Source: CBFDBF01 sp050291465 (lineage in GTDB: Bacteria; Pseudomonadota; Gammaproteobacteria; Chromatiales; Chromatiaceae). From it: DNA of 64,000 nucleotides. The notes beneath the pieces are model-generated. The model had not been told where the DNA came from. It searched no databases and was given only the letters and a program-made list of their open reading frames with translations. A program made the position numbers and the translations under genes. Positions 17,626-26,956 of this stretch are shown here, in pieces. Where the stretch lies: contig JBNKJV010000004.1 in NCBI GenBank assembly GCA_050291465.1, forward strand, positions 1-64,000, read 5' to 3'. Position 1 is the first letter of the stretch. Each line of letters starts with the position of its first letter.

Positions 17626-18337
17626 TACGGAATTCTGGCAGTCACTGCTTTGGTGGCTGCCAGTTTTTGCCCTGGCGCTGCTGCTGAAACACCACTACAG
17701 CGTCGCCGATACGGCCGGGCTGGAATGGATGCTGCAGCCGCTTTCCGATCTGCTTGCCGTGATAACCGGACACGAGTTCCATCGCGAGATGAACGGCGAG
17801 TGGGTCAGCATCCCGGCCGATGTTCGCCTGGTCAAGACCTGCGCCGGGATCAACTTCATGCTGATGTCGCTGCTTGCCTACGCCTGGGTATTCCGCCCCG
17901 ATCGCCGGGAAAAACCGCAGACCGCGGCGTGGTTCGGCGGACATCTGGTGCTTCTGACCGCCATCTGCGTCGCCGCCTGGATAACTGCGCTTTTCGCCAA
18001 CTCCTTACGCATACTTCTGGCAATGTATCTGCAGACGGATCATTCGATACTTCAGGCCGCCGGTATCGCGGAGAATGATATTCACAGGTTTATCGGCCTA
18101 GTGGTCTACCTTCCGCTGCTTTCGCTGCAGATGTTACCCGGTAGACGCATCGGCAAATGGCAGCTGCTGTTCATTCCCGGGCTGTTGTACGCGGCACTTA
18201 TGGTCCTGGTGCCTTTGCTGACAGGGAATGCCCTGCGAAACCCGGCGCTGTTTACGGATCATGTGCTGCAACTGGTCGTCGCTATCGCACTCATCCAGGG
18301 CATGTTGTACCCGTTCCTGCGCCGGCAGCGGCAATAG
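17609..18337 (+). CDS. Exosortase (dedicated to the adjacent VIT/VWA protein)
   Basis: This 242-residue integral membrane protein has about seven helices and the exosortase catalytic triad in the expected order: Cys78 (KTCAGINF), Arg134 (NSLRILL) and His159 (DIHRF). Exosortases are transpeptidase-like enzymes that cut C-terminal sorting signals at the outer face of the inner membrane. The start (ATG 17609, or an in-frame GTG at 17603) lies inside the end of the VIT/VWA gene, so the two are translationally coupled, as in other one-enzyme/one-target pairs (XrtN and XrtK types). It is shorter than XrtA/EpsH and lacks the fused EpsI domain. The exact subtype is unclear to me. Confidence 0.88.
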   Translation: MRLRFDTEFWQSLLWWLPVFALALLLKHHYSVADTAGLEWMLQPLSDLLAVITGHEFHREMNGEWVSIPADVRLVKTCAGINFMLMSLLAYAWVFRPDRREKPQTAAWFGGHLVLLTAICVAAWITALFANSLRILLAMYLQTDHSILQAAGIAENDIHRFIGLVVYLPLLSLQMLPGRRIGKWQLLFIPGLLYAALMVLVPLLTGNALRNPALFTDHVLQLVVAIALIQGMLYPFLRRQRQ

Positions 18338-18359
18338 CCGAAGGGGTGTTGCGTTATCG

Positions 18360-21300
18360 TCAATAGCGCGACGGCATGGTCAGGGTCTTGCCGCTGGCAA
18401 CGAGGTTGGTAAATTCTTCGGGAGCGAGGGGCCTGGAAAACAGAAACCCCTGCAACAGATCGCATTCATGACGTAACAGAAAAGTAAGCTGTTCCAGGGT
18501 CTCGACCCCTTCCGCCAGAACTTCACGATGGAGGCTGTGGGCCAGGGCGATCACCGACAACGCAATGGCGGCATCGTCCGAGTCGGCATTCAGGTCCCGC
18601 ACGAAAGATTGATCGATCTTGAGAACATCTATGGGAAACCGCTTGAGATAATTCAGACTGGAATAACCGGTCCCGAAATCATCCAGTGCGACACGCACGC
18701 CGATCTGTTTAAGTTCCCGCAAAACCGTAACCGTCAGCTCCGGGTCCAGCATCACCGCACTCTCGGTAACCTCGACCTCGAGCCACTCCGGCGACAGGGA
18801 ATGACGCTGCAGCGTGTCCTTGATCAAAGCCACCAGACGCCGGTGCTGGAACTGCCGGGCCGAGACGTTGATTGATAACCGTATATCTGTCAATCCTCCC
18901 TCCCGCCATGCCTTGAGCTGGGCGCAGGCGTTATCGATCACCCACTCGCCCATGGGGACGATGAGGCCGGTCTCCTCCGCCAGGGGGATGAAGGAACCGG
19001 GCGGGACCAGACCCCACTCCGGATGCCGCCAGCGAATCAGGGCCTCCGCCGCCACCACACGGCCTTCTTCCAACTCCACCTGGGGCTGGTAATGCAGTTC
19101 CAGTTCGCCGAGTTCCAGGGCGCGGCGCAGTCTGGCCTCCATCTCCAACCGTTCCACGGTGCGGGCATTCATCTCCGGAGAATAGAACTGGAAACGGTTA
19201 CGCCCCAGTTCCTTGGCACGGTACATCGCCACATCCGCATTTTTGATCAGGGTCATGGCGTTTTCGCCATCGCGGGGATAGAGGGCTACACCGATACTGG
19301 CGGTTATCACCATCTCACGCATATCGATTGTTACCGGCTCTTCCACCACTTGAAGCAGTCGATGCGCCATGGAGATGGCGTCGTTTCCGGAGGCAATCTC
19401 CGACATGACCACCATGAACTCGTCGCCACCCAAGCGGGCCACGGTATCCCCCGGACGCACACAGGTAACCAGGCGCTCGGCGATAGCCCCCAATAGCCTA
19501 TCACCGCTGTCGTGACCCAGGCCGTCGTTGATCAACTTAAACCGGTCCAGGTCCAGCATCATCGCCGCCACCTGACGTTTGGAGCGTTGCGCGAAGGCCA
19601 GATACTGGTTCATCCTGTCCACCAGCAGGTTACGGTTGGCCAGGCCGGTAAGCGGGTCGTGGCTGGCCTGATGCTCCAGCTGCGTCTCATACTCCTTACG
19701 ATCGGTTATGTTGTCGAACACCACGACAAAGTGTTCCGGTTCAGAGCTGTACGCCGAAATCATGAACCAACGGGATAACTTGGCAACATAGGTTTCGAAA
19801 CGTTCCGGTCTGCCACCGGCCGCCACCCGGGCGAAACGTTCCAGCAGCTCCGGACTGCTTTTATGAATTCCCGGGACAACCTCCTCAAGGGGTTTATCGA
19901 TTACACCCTGCAGGCCGGTCAACTCACTGAATTTGGAATTGACCTCCAGGTGTACAAAATCCACCGGCGTACCGTTTTTGTACAGAATACGGCAATAGGC
20001 GAAACCTTCCAGCATGTTGCCGAACAGTGCGCGATACCGTCTCTCGCTGGCACGCGCCGACTCCTCCGCCTCCCGCCGTTCAGTGATATCACGGCTGATA
20101 CCGATCAGGCCCAGCAGTTGCCGTTGATCATCAAAATACGGAGTTTTCAGGGTCTCCAGAAGAGCGCGCCGGCCATCCGGATAAGTGATCCACTCCTCAT
20201 TGATACGCGGACGCCCGCTTTCCAACATTATCAGATCCTGCTCACGGAAGAACTTGGCGGTCTTGTGATCGACGAAATCGTAGTCGGTCTTGCCCACGAT
20301 TTCCTCTTCGCTGTGATCGTAGTATTTCTCCAAAGCACGGTTGCAACCGAGAAAAAATCCATCCGGATCCTTGAAAAAAATCAGATCGGGAATGGAATCG
20401 ATGATCCGCCGCAACAAGGCCCCCTGTTGCATCAATTGGCGTGCCGCCAACATACGCTCGGAGATATCACGTACCGCCCCGTAAAAGTTACCGTCCGGAA
20501 GTCTCACGCCGTTTATCTCCACCGGAATCCGGCGTCCGTCACGATGCAGCAGGTTCAGCTCTACTCTGTCCTGACCGGTCTTCAGTACCCGTTTAAAAGA
20601 ACCGATACCCGCCGCCATGTCTTCCGCGGGAGCAAAATCGGAAATACCCATTTGCAACAGCTCATCTCCGCTGTAGCCTATCAGTTCCTCCGCCCGGCGG
20701 TTGGCGTACACAACCCGACCTTCCCGGTCGCAGACAAATACGGCGTCGGGCGCCCTTTCCAGGATGACCCCGAGGCGAGCGTCACTGGCGCGCCGGGCCT
20801 GCTCGGCCAGCTTACGGGCGGTGATATCCTCATGCACACAGATAAAGCCGCGCAGGCGTTTATCCTGACGCACCGGTTGCAGACTGACGGCCGACCACTC
20901 TTCGTGAACGGGATCATGCAACTCCTCCCGGATCACCTCGCCACGGTCGATGGCCTGACAGATCGGACAATCGGCCACCGGCCGTCCCTCCGGATGCCAG
21001 ACATTGTGCAGCGATTGTCCTATCCCGCCCCCGGGAAACCTTTGACGCGCACTCTGGTTACAGTACTGGATAACGCCGCTCTCATTAAGCAGCAAAACCG
21101 GCATCGGTATGGTTTCGAAGGAACCGGCGTCGCGCGCCAGCAGACGGAAGGGTTGCGCCAACATCCAGTGCGATACCGCCGCCAGCAGCAGAGCAAAAGT
21201 CCACAGTTTGGCTATATGTCCTACGATATTCGACAGACCGTAAACATCGATATAGAGGGTGAAGGCAAACTCCGAGATCACCGTTAGAACGACCACCACG

Positions 21301-21926
21301 AGCAGAATCCGATAAAGCCCGGCATCCAGGATCTTCCGGCACCTGTGGAAACGCCATCCGGCTAACAGCAATATGGAGATAATGACGTACTCCGAAACAA
21401 CCTTCAGGGGTGTCAGGCCCTGCCCCACCACGAAGGCATCAGGAAAAACACCGAGAAAGACCAGGGCAATAGCACTGAGGGTGAGAATGCCAAAGAGAGT
21501 GAAACTCCATTTCGGCAGTGTCTGTTCCGCCAGATAACGGGGACTCAGCAGCAACACCACCGCCTCCAGGAACCTGGCACAGAGCCAGAGCTGGGTGGCC
21601 GGATTGGGATCGTCTCCGGGGATAAGACCCATGCCCTTGTAGCTCAGGGTATGAATCGTATCGATGCAGACCACCCAGAAAAATCCCTGGGCCAGAAACA
21701 GCAGAAAATTGTTACGGGTAAAGGAATAGCTGTTGCGGGCGATTATATAGAGTGCCACCCCTACAGCGATGGAGAAGAGCTCTGCAAGGGCATGAAACCA
21801 CAAAAAATGGACGCCGCTAAGACCCACCAACAGCAGGGTAACCAACAGCCCGATAGCCAGGGCGTTGCGACTTTTCGGCTCAACTTCCAATGGGTTGATT
21901 TTTAGGGGTTCCTGTTGGCTGCTCAC
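18360..21926 (-). CDS. MASE3-PAS-GGDEF-EAL protein (c-di-GMP turnover)
   Basis: The 1188-residue protein starts with a seven-helix MASE3 sensor (about residues 20-265; FHALAELFSIAVG and IDTIHTLSYKGMG). Four PAS segments (about 275-390, 395-520, 520-645 and 645-770) follow, two marked by RDISERM and RDITERRE ends. A GGDEF cyclase domain has an intact GGDEF near 833, and an EAL phosphodiesterase domain has EAL at 961 and DDFGTGYS further on. Both active sites look complete, so it may make and degrade c-di-GMP. GTG 21926 is preferred; the frame runs on to 22079 without support. It lies downstream of another GGDEF-EAL gene on the same strand. Confidence 0.88.
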   Translation of the reverse strand: MSSQQEPLKINPLEVEPKSRNALAIGLLVTLLLVGLSGVHFLWFHALAELFSIAVGVALYIIARNSYSFTRNNFLLFLAQGFFWVVCIDTIHTLSYKGMGLIPGDDPNPATQLWLCARFLEAVVLLLSPRYLAEQTLPKWSFTLFGILTLSAIALVFLGVFPDAFVVGQGLTPLKVVSEYVIISILLLAGWRFHRCRKILDAGLYRILLVVVVLTVISEFAFTLYIDVYGLSNIVGHIAKLWTFALLLAAVSHWMLAQPFRLLARDAGSFETIPMPVLLLNESGVIQYCNQSARQRFPGGGIGQSLHNVWHPEGRPVADCPICQAIDRGEVIREELHDPVHEEWSAVSLQPVRQDKRLRGFICVHEDITARKLAEQARRASDARLGVILERAPDAVFVCDREGRVVYANRRAEELIGYSGDELLQMGISDFAPAEDMAAGIGSFKRVLKTGQDRVELNLLHRDGRRIPVEINGVRLPDGNFYGAVRDISERMLAARQLMQQGALLRRIIDSIPDLIFFKDPDGFFLGCNRALEKYYDHSEEEIVGKTDYDFVDHKTAKFFREQDLIMLESGRPRINEEWITYPDGRRALLETLKTPYFDDQRQLLGLIGISRDITERREAEESARASERRYRALFGNMLEGFAYCRILYKNGTPVDFVHLEVNSKFSELTGLQGVIDKPLEEVVPGIHKSSPELLERFARVAAGGRPERFETYVAKLSRWFMISAYSSEPEHFVVVFDNITDRKEYETQLEHQASHDPLTGLANRNLLVDRMNQYLAFAQRSKRQVAAMMLDLDRFKLINDGLGHDSGDRLLGAIAERLVTCVRPGDTVARLGGDEFMVVMSEIASGNDAISMAHRLLQVVEEPVTIDMREMVITASIGVALYPRDGENAMTLIKNADVAMYRAKELGRNRFQFYSPEMNARTVERLEMEARLRRALELGELELHYQPQVELEEGRVVAAEALIRWRHPEWGLVPPGSFIPLAEETGLIVPMGEWVIDNACAQLKAWREGGLTDIRLSINVSARQFQHRRLVALIKDTLQRHSLSPEWLEVEVTESAVMLDPELTVTVLRELKQIGVRVALDDFGTGYSSLNYLKRFPIDVLKIDQSFVRDLNADSDDAAIALSVIALAHSLHREVLAEGVETLEQLTFLLRHECDLLQGFLFSRPLAPEEFTNLVASGKTLTMPSRY

Positions 21927-22249
21927 CGTCTGATCCCTGTGGCCACAAATCGCCGATATACCGGGTCTTGAGTTAACGGTGTGGGCGGCGATTCCCCGGG
22001 CACTTGATAGTGAAGTGATTGCCGTACAATACCTTTCCTGCTCTCGGGTTTTTTCCGCCTGGAGGCCGCTCCGATCCACGCCGCTTCCATCCCGTTACTC
22101 ACTGTAACGGCAGATTTAAGACAGACTGAACCTTAGCTCGCTGACAGGCCGGACCGGTGTGGGGTCAGAGGTGATCGCAAGGCGGTCCATCCCTCTCAGG
22201 GGGTCTGCCGGCATACTTATTATGGGCAAAAAATCGTGGGTGATCCGTC
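21927..22249. other. Gap between two GGDEF-EAL genes
   Basis: These 323 bases separate the two cyclase/phosphodiesterase genes on the minus strand. If the longer start at 22079 is used, the gap is 170 bases. It probably holds the promoter of the MASE3 gene. No terminator, repeat or other gene was seen. Confidence 0.4.
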
Positions 22250-24325
22250 TCAGGAGCACAAAAACTGGTAGAAATGGTCTGCGGGCATGGGTTTTCCGAA
22301 CAGATATCCCTGCAACTTATCGCAGCCCTGGTCCCGCAGAAAGTCCCGTTGCTGCTCGGTCTCAACCCCCTCGGCGACCACCTTCAAGCCGAGGCTATGG
22401 GCCATACCGATGATGGTACGGATGATGGTTTCCGCGGCCTGATCCTCTCCGATCTGAGCGACGAAACTACGATCGATCTTGAGGGTGTTCACACGCATCC
22501 TCGCCAGATAGCTGAGAGAGGAAAAGCCGGTGCCGAAATCGTCAATGGCGATATCGAGATCCTGTTCCTGGAAACTGCCGAACATTTTCACGAATTCGTC
22601 CGGCTCATCCATAAGGGTACTTTCGGTCAGCTCCAGGGAGAGGGCGCTGGGCGCAACCCCGTGCTTGCTGAGGATGGTTTGCAGGCGCCCGGGAAACTCC
22701 CTGTTACGCAACTGCTTGGCGGAGACATTGATACCCACGATTAGTTGTCGCTCCAGCCCCTGCCAATCCTTCAGGCAACGACAGACCTCGTCCAGAACCA
22801 GTTCACCCACCGCATCGATCAGCCCGCTGCTTTCCGCCACTCCGATAAACTGATCAGGCGGCACCAGCCCGGATTCCGCATGCCAGCGGATCAACGCCTC
22901 GGCACCGATCACTTCGCCGCTGACAGTGTCGACGATCGGCTGAAAATAGGGCATTAACTGGCCTTCCCGCAAACCCTGACGCAGGCTGCGCGTCATCTCC
23001 ACCCTTTCCAATACGTGGCGCTGCATATCTTCGGAGTAGAAGCTGTAGCACCCCTTGCCGCGCCCCTTGGCGCGGAACAGGGCGAGATCGGCGGCCCGCA
23101 GCATCTCCCTGGCGGAATGCAGACGCATATCGTTGGAGACCACGCCGATACTTGCAGTAAGAAAGATGGTGCTTTCGTGGACACGGAACGGCTCCTGCAA
23201 CAACCGCATGATTCTCTGCGCCAACTCCTCGGCGTGCAGTTGCCCCGACTCGCCTACGGCAAACAACGCAAACTCGTCTCCGCCGTAGCGCGTAATCACC
23301 ACCTCATCCACAAAGGCGTCCCTGAATCTCTCCGCCACCATTACCAACAGCTGATCCCCAATATCATGACCCAGCGCGTCATTGATATCCCGGAAATCGT
23401 CGATATCCACCAGCAACAACCGCACCGACCGATCATCAGTCTGCGTGGCGATCAGCGTTTCATCAAGACGCCTGCTGAACTCACCCCAGTTGGCCAGCCC
23501 GGTCAACTGATCGGTGGAAAGCAGCGAAATCACGCGTTGCTGGGAGTCCCGCTTTTCGGTGATATCGCGGAAGGCCACGATGACTCCCATGGTCGTCCCT
23601 TTCAGGTCGGTGAGCGCCGCGGCCGTAAACTCCACGGGGATTTCGCCGCCCGCCTTGGTGCGAAAGCAATATCTTTCAGAGTAATATTCACCGCCGTTCA
23701 TACAGACATCGTATAAGGGCGATTTCCTCCAGGAGGCTGTGCTGCCGCCGAGGGTGGTCGACAACATACCCAGCGAGCTATTGACCAGCTCGGTCTCCTC
23801 GTAGCCGAGCTGCGCCAGGGCGGCGGAGTTGACACAGCTGATCCGTCCTTCGGGATCGACGCAAAAGGTGCCTTCCATGACTACCGAGAGAATGGCGCTG
23901 AGCTGCTGATTGTGGTGCTTTAGCCGTTCGCTCAAACTGCGCAGACGGACGTGGGTACGGACCCTGGCGATAACCTCCTCACGCTGGATCGGCTTGCGGA
24001 TATAGTCAACCGCCCCTACCTCGAAACCCAGTTTAAGGTCACGGATCTCCGTCTTTGCGGTAATAAAAATCACCGGAATCTCCTGCAGAGACTCGTCCGC
24101 CTTCAGGCGACGGCAGACCTCGTATCCGTCGATACCCGGCAGCATTACGTCCAGCAGTATCAATTCCGGATGCAGGCGCGGAATGATTTCCAGGGCCGAC
24201 TCACCCGTGGTAGCCACTCCAATCTCATAACCCAAAGACTCAAGGAGGCTGACCAACAGATCCAGATTGGCGGGATTATCATCGACCACCATCAGGCGGC
24301 CCTGGCAACCTAGCTCATCCGTCAT
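22250..24325 (-). CDS. REC-PAS-GGDEF-EAL response regulator
   Basis: The 691-residue cytoplasmic protein has a receiver domain (residues 10-125) with DD15-16, phospho-acceptor D59 (LLDVMLPG) and a Lys near 109 (RKPI). A PAS domain (about 140-260, ending FRDITEKR), a GGDEF domain (GGDEF at about 347) and an EAL domain (EAL at about 476; IDDFGTGFSSLS, EGVE) follow. All catalytic motifs are intact. Its start codon lies inside the 3' end of the PhnD-type hybrid kinase (11-base overlap), so the kinase is the obvious phosphodonor. The signal would be converted into a change in c-di-GMP. Confidence 0.92.
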   Translation of the reverse strand: MTDELGCQGRLMVVDDNPANLDLLVSLLESLGYEIGVATTGESALEIIPRLHPELILLDVMLPGIDGYEVCRRLKADESLQEIPVIFITAKTEIRDLKLGFEVGAVDYIRKPIQREEVIARVRTHVRLRSLSERLKHHNQQLSAILSVVMEGTFCVDPEGRISCVNSAALAQLGYEETELVNSSLGMLSTTLGGSTASWRKSPLYDVCMNGGEYYSERYCFRTKAGGEIPVEFTAAALTDLKGTTMGVIVAFRDITEKRDSQQRVISLLSTDQLTGLANWGEFSRRLDETLIATQTDDRSVRLLLVDIDDFRDINDALGHDIGDQLLVMVAERFRDAFVDEVVITRYGGDEFALFAVGESGQLHAEELAQRIMRLLQEPFRVHESTIFLTASIGVVSNDMRLHSAREMLRAADLALFRAKGRGKGCYSFYSEDMQRHVLERVEMTRSLRQGLREGQLMPYFQPIVDTVSGEVIGAEALIRWHAESGLVPPDQFIGVAESSGLIDAVGELVLDEVCRCLKDWQGLERQLIVGINVSAKQLRNREFPGRLQTILSKHGVAPSALSLELTESTLMDEPDEFVKMFGSFQEQDLDIAIDDFGTGFSSLSYLARMRVNTLKIDRSFVAQIGEDQAAETIIRTIIGMAHSLGLKVVAEGVETEQQRDFLRDQGCDKLQGYLFGKPMPADHFYQFLCS

Positions 24326-26741
24326 GAGGAACCGTCCTCAACTGTTGAATAACCCCCTCCATATCGTAATTTCCCAATAGTTTCTCCAGTTGACCGACGA
24401 ACCAACGCTCATCGTCTGTACCCGACCTTTTTACATCCTCGATCTCGTTCTTAAGCGCGGTCAGCATGTGCTGCTCGGCGGCCGATACCAGCCGCATCCA
24501 GACCGCCCGACCCAACCTGACCTCAGCCGGCTGATCCTGTCTTTCCGCGGCTTCGCCAAGCACCTCCCGGTTAAAGGTGGCACCCAGGTGACGCTCCATA
24601 ACCTGGAAGATCTCCTCCAGGCGAAAAGGCTTCGAAACAAAGTCGTTGAAACCTGCATTAAGGTAGTGGGACAGCTCATTCTCTCCACCACCACGGTTGG
24701 ACGCAGATATAGCGACACAAACCGGGCTATCGCCATACAGGCGACGCAGTTCCTTAACCGCATCCATCCCATCCATTACCGGCATGCGGATATCCATCCA
24801 GACGATATCGGGTTTGTTGGCGGCGATATGGTCCAATGCGGCCAGACCGTTCTCCGCGGATTCCACCCTGACGCCGCCGTTCTCCAGAATGCGTGACAGG
24901 ACATTGCGGTTCTCAACGATATCGTCCACCACCAGCGCCTGTATCGGCTTCTCGGAAACAAGCTTGAATTCCACGGCCTGAAGTGAAGGGGTGGAAACCA
25001 TGGCGGCGCCGAATTTGCTGGAACGTAACGGCAGGGTGAAATAGAAACGTGCTCCCCGGCCCGGCTCTGACTCAAGAAACAGCTCCCCCCCCATCAGCTC
25101 GACATTGCGCCGGGCGATACTCAGACCCAGCCCGGACCCGCCCTTTTTCAGTCCTTCATCCGCCTGTTTAAAGGGGTCGAAAATGGTTTTTTGCGCCTCC
25201 GGGGATATACCCTCGCCGGTATCCGAGACCTCGAAGTAATACTGACCGTCCTCCTGCCGCACCGCCAGGCGCACTTCACCCTCGTCGGTGAACTTGACGG
25301 CGTTACCCAGCAAGTTATAGAGCACCTGGCGCAACCGGCCCGGATCACCAATAACCAGCGACTCCTCGTCCACATCCATCTTCACCTGCAGGCGGACGCC
25401 CTTTTGCCGACAACGCATCTCAAGGACGCCGCTGAGCCCCCGCACCAGATTGACCAGGGAGAAATCTTCTTCCTGGAGCTCATCCGCTCCCGCCTCGATC
25501 TTGGAAATATCGATGATGTCGTTGATCAATTGCAGCAGATGATTTCCTGCGTTGGCGATGGCGTCGAGCTGGGGCAGGTAATTACCGGGGATATCACGGG
25601 CGATCTGCAGCAACTGTACATGGCCGAGCACGGCGTTCATGGGGGTGCGGATCTCGTGGCTGATATTGGCCAGAAAGGTACTCTTGGCCCGGTTGGCGCG
25701 CTCCGCCGAATCCTTGGCCAGCAACAACTGGTTATTCAGACGTGAAACGTGAACACTGTGGTAGACACCGAAGGCCACCAGCATCCCGAACAGCAGGAAT
25801 AACGGCCAGTACTTCTGTAACACGTCGTGCAGACTGAATTCCCCGAAGTGTTCGTAGGGGCCGTAACGAATCACTTTATAGAGATCGTGTACCGTATTGT
25901 AGTTGCCGGGCACCGCCCAACCGGCATATTTCCCCGCCTTGGCGGCCGGGTGGTCATCCGGCATGGAGAGCAGCGACCGCGCCACTTCCTTGGCCAATTC
26001 CACATCAGTGCGCGCAGTGCTGGAGAAAGCCCATTCCGGATACAGATCGGTACTCAAGCGGAACGGGAACCCCTTGACGCGGCGCTCCTGGATCAGACGA
26101 AAATCCTCCAGCTTGATCAGACCTTCCGCCGCCATGCGCTCCATAACATCCGTACGCACCGTACCCACGTCCGCCTTCCCGTCGCGCACCGCGAAAACCA
26201 CCTTATCCTGTGGAACACCGGTGAAGATCAGTTCCTTGAGATCGGAAAAGGGGTCGATACCGACCTGTTGCAGCTCGTACCAGGCCACCTGGAAGGCGCC
26301 GAAGGCCTTTTTCTTCACCCCGGCAAAACGTTTGCCTTTGACGTCCCTCAGGCTGCGAACAGCCGTGTTGTCGGCCCGGGTGAAGATGACCGAACCAAAG
26401 GCATCATAGGGTTTGCCCTGGCGCAGGTTTCGCAAGGTAGCCAGACGACTGATGCCGTACAGCGCTTCCAACTCCACATATTGGCCCGGATTGGTAAGGA
26501 CGAAGTCGAACTTGCCGGCGGCGGTATCCCGGGTCAGGTCATCCAGTTTACGTGGCTCGAGGACGAAATGGCGGTCGGGGATGCGACGGTTAAGAAAATC
26601 GATGGTGGGCTGCCACAGTTCCTTGGCCTTGGGTATGCCGCGATGGGCCAGCACACCGACGCTGACCTCATCCCCGGCAGCCGCGAGAACAGGGAACAAA
26701 ACGATTAAAAACGACACTAATTTTCTGAGCATGTGGGTCAT
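24315..26741 (-). CDS. Hybrid histidine kinase with PhnD-like periplasmic sensor
   Basis: The 808-residue protein has a signal/anchor helix and a periplasmic PhnD-type (phosphonate-binding-like) domain at about 25-290 (VGVLAHRGIPKA; FDFVLTNPGQYVE). A membrane helix (about 315-337), HisKA with H362 (ISHEIRTP), HATPase (GSGLGLS) and a receiver with D near 649 (WMDIRMPVMDG) follow. A 95-residue helical tail has no clear Hpt histidine. TtrS, the tetrathionate sensor, uses the same type of periplasmic domain. The gene overlaps the REC-PAS-GGDEF-EAL gene and is divergent from the TsdA-like gene. Sensing of a sulfur compound is therefore attractive but unproven. ATG 26741 is chosen over upstream codons. 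Confidence 0.85.
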   Translation of the reverse strand: MTHMLRKLVSFLIVLFPVLAAAGDEVSVGVLAHRGIPKAKELWQPTIDFLNRRIPDRHFVLEPRKLDDLTRDTAAGKFDFVLTNPGQYVELEALYGISRLATLRNLRQGKPYDAFGSVIFTRADNTAVRSLRDVKGKRFAGVKKKAFGAFQVAWYELQQVGIDPFSDLKELIFTGVPQDKVVFAVRDGKADVGTVRTDVMERMAAEGLIKLEDFRLIQERRVKGFPFRLSTDLYPEWAFSSTARTDVELAKEVARSLLSMPDDHPAAKAGKYAGWAVPGNYNTVHDLYKVIRYGPYEHFGEFSLHDVLQKYWPLFLLFGMLVAFGVYHSVHVSRLNNQLLLAKDSAERANRAKSTFLANISHEIRTPMNAVLGHVQLLQIARDIPGNYLPQLDAIANAGNHLLQLINDIIDISKIEAGADELQEEDFSLVNLVRGLSGVLEMRCRQKGVRLQVKMDVDEESLVIGDPGRLRQVLYNLLGNAVKFTDEGEVRLAVRQEDGQYYFEVSDTGEGISPEAQKTIFDPFKQADEGLKKGGSGLGLSIARRNVELMGGELFLESEPGRGARFYFTLPLRSSKFGAAMVSTPSLQAVEFKLVSEKPIQALVVDDIVENRNVLSRILENGGVRVESAENGLAALDHIAANKPDIVWMDIRMPVMDGMDAVKELRRLYGDSPVCVAISASNRGGGENELSHYLNAGFNDFVSKPFRLEEIFQVMERHLGATFNREVLGEAAERQDQPAEVRLGRAVWMRLVSAAEQHMLTALKNEIEDVKRSGTDDERWFVGQLEKLLGNYDMEGVIQQLRTVPHDG

Positions 26742-26956
26742 TGTTATTTTGTTTCCATTCCCTGTGTTCCCTTTACCCGATCCCTGGCATGTCTCAGTCA
26801 CGCGCCAAACATTTACAAACGATCTATATTAGAATAGACCAACCTACGAAAATGAACGGAAAAATTTGTACTTCAGCGCCAGGGATCGCGGCCATAAAAA
26901 CCCGGGAAGAGCCGACTCCGACGACTCCTCCATAGAGAACAAAAAAAAGATTCCTT

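Noticed and set aside
19863..21287. Plus-strand frame of 474 codons opposite the MASE3-GGDEF-EAL gene
   Set aside because: No ribosome site or recognisable domain; the opposite strand encodes intact PAS domains over the same stretch.
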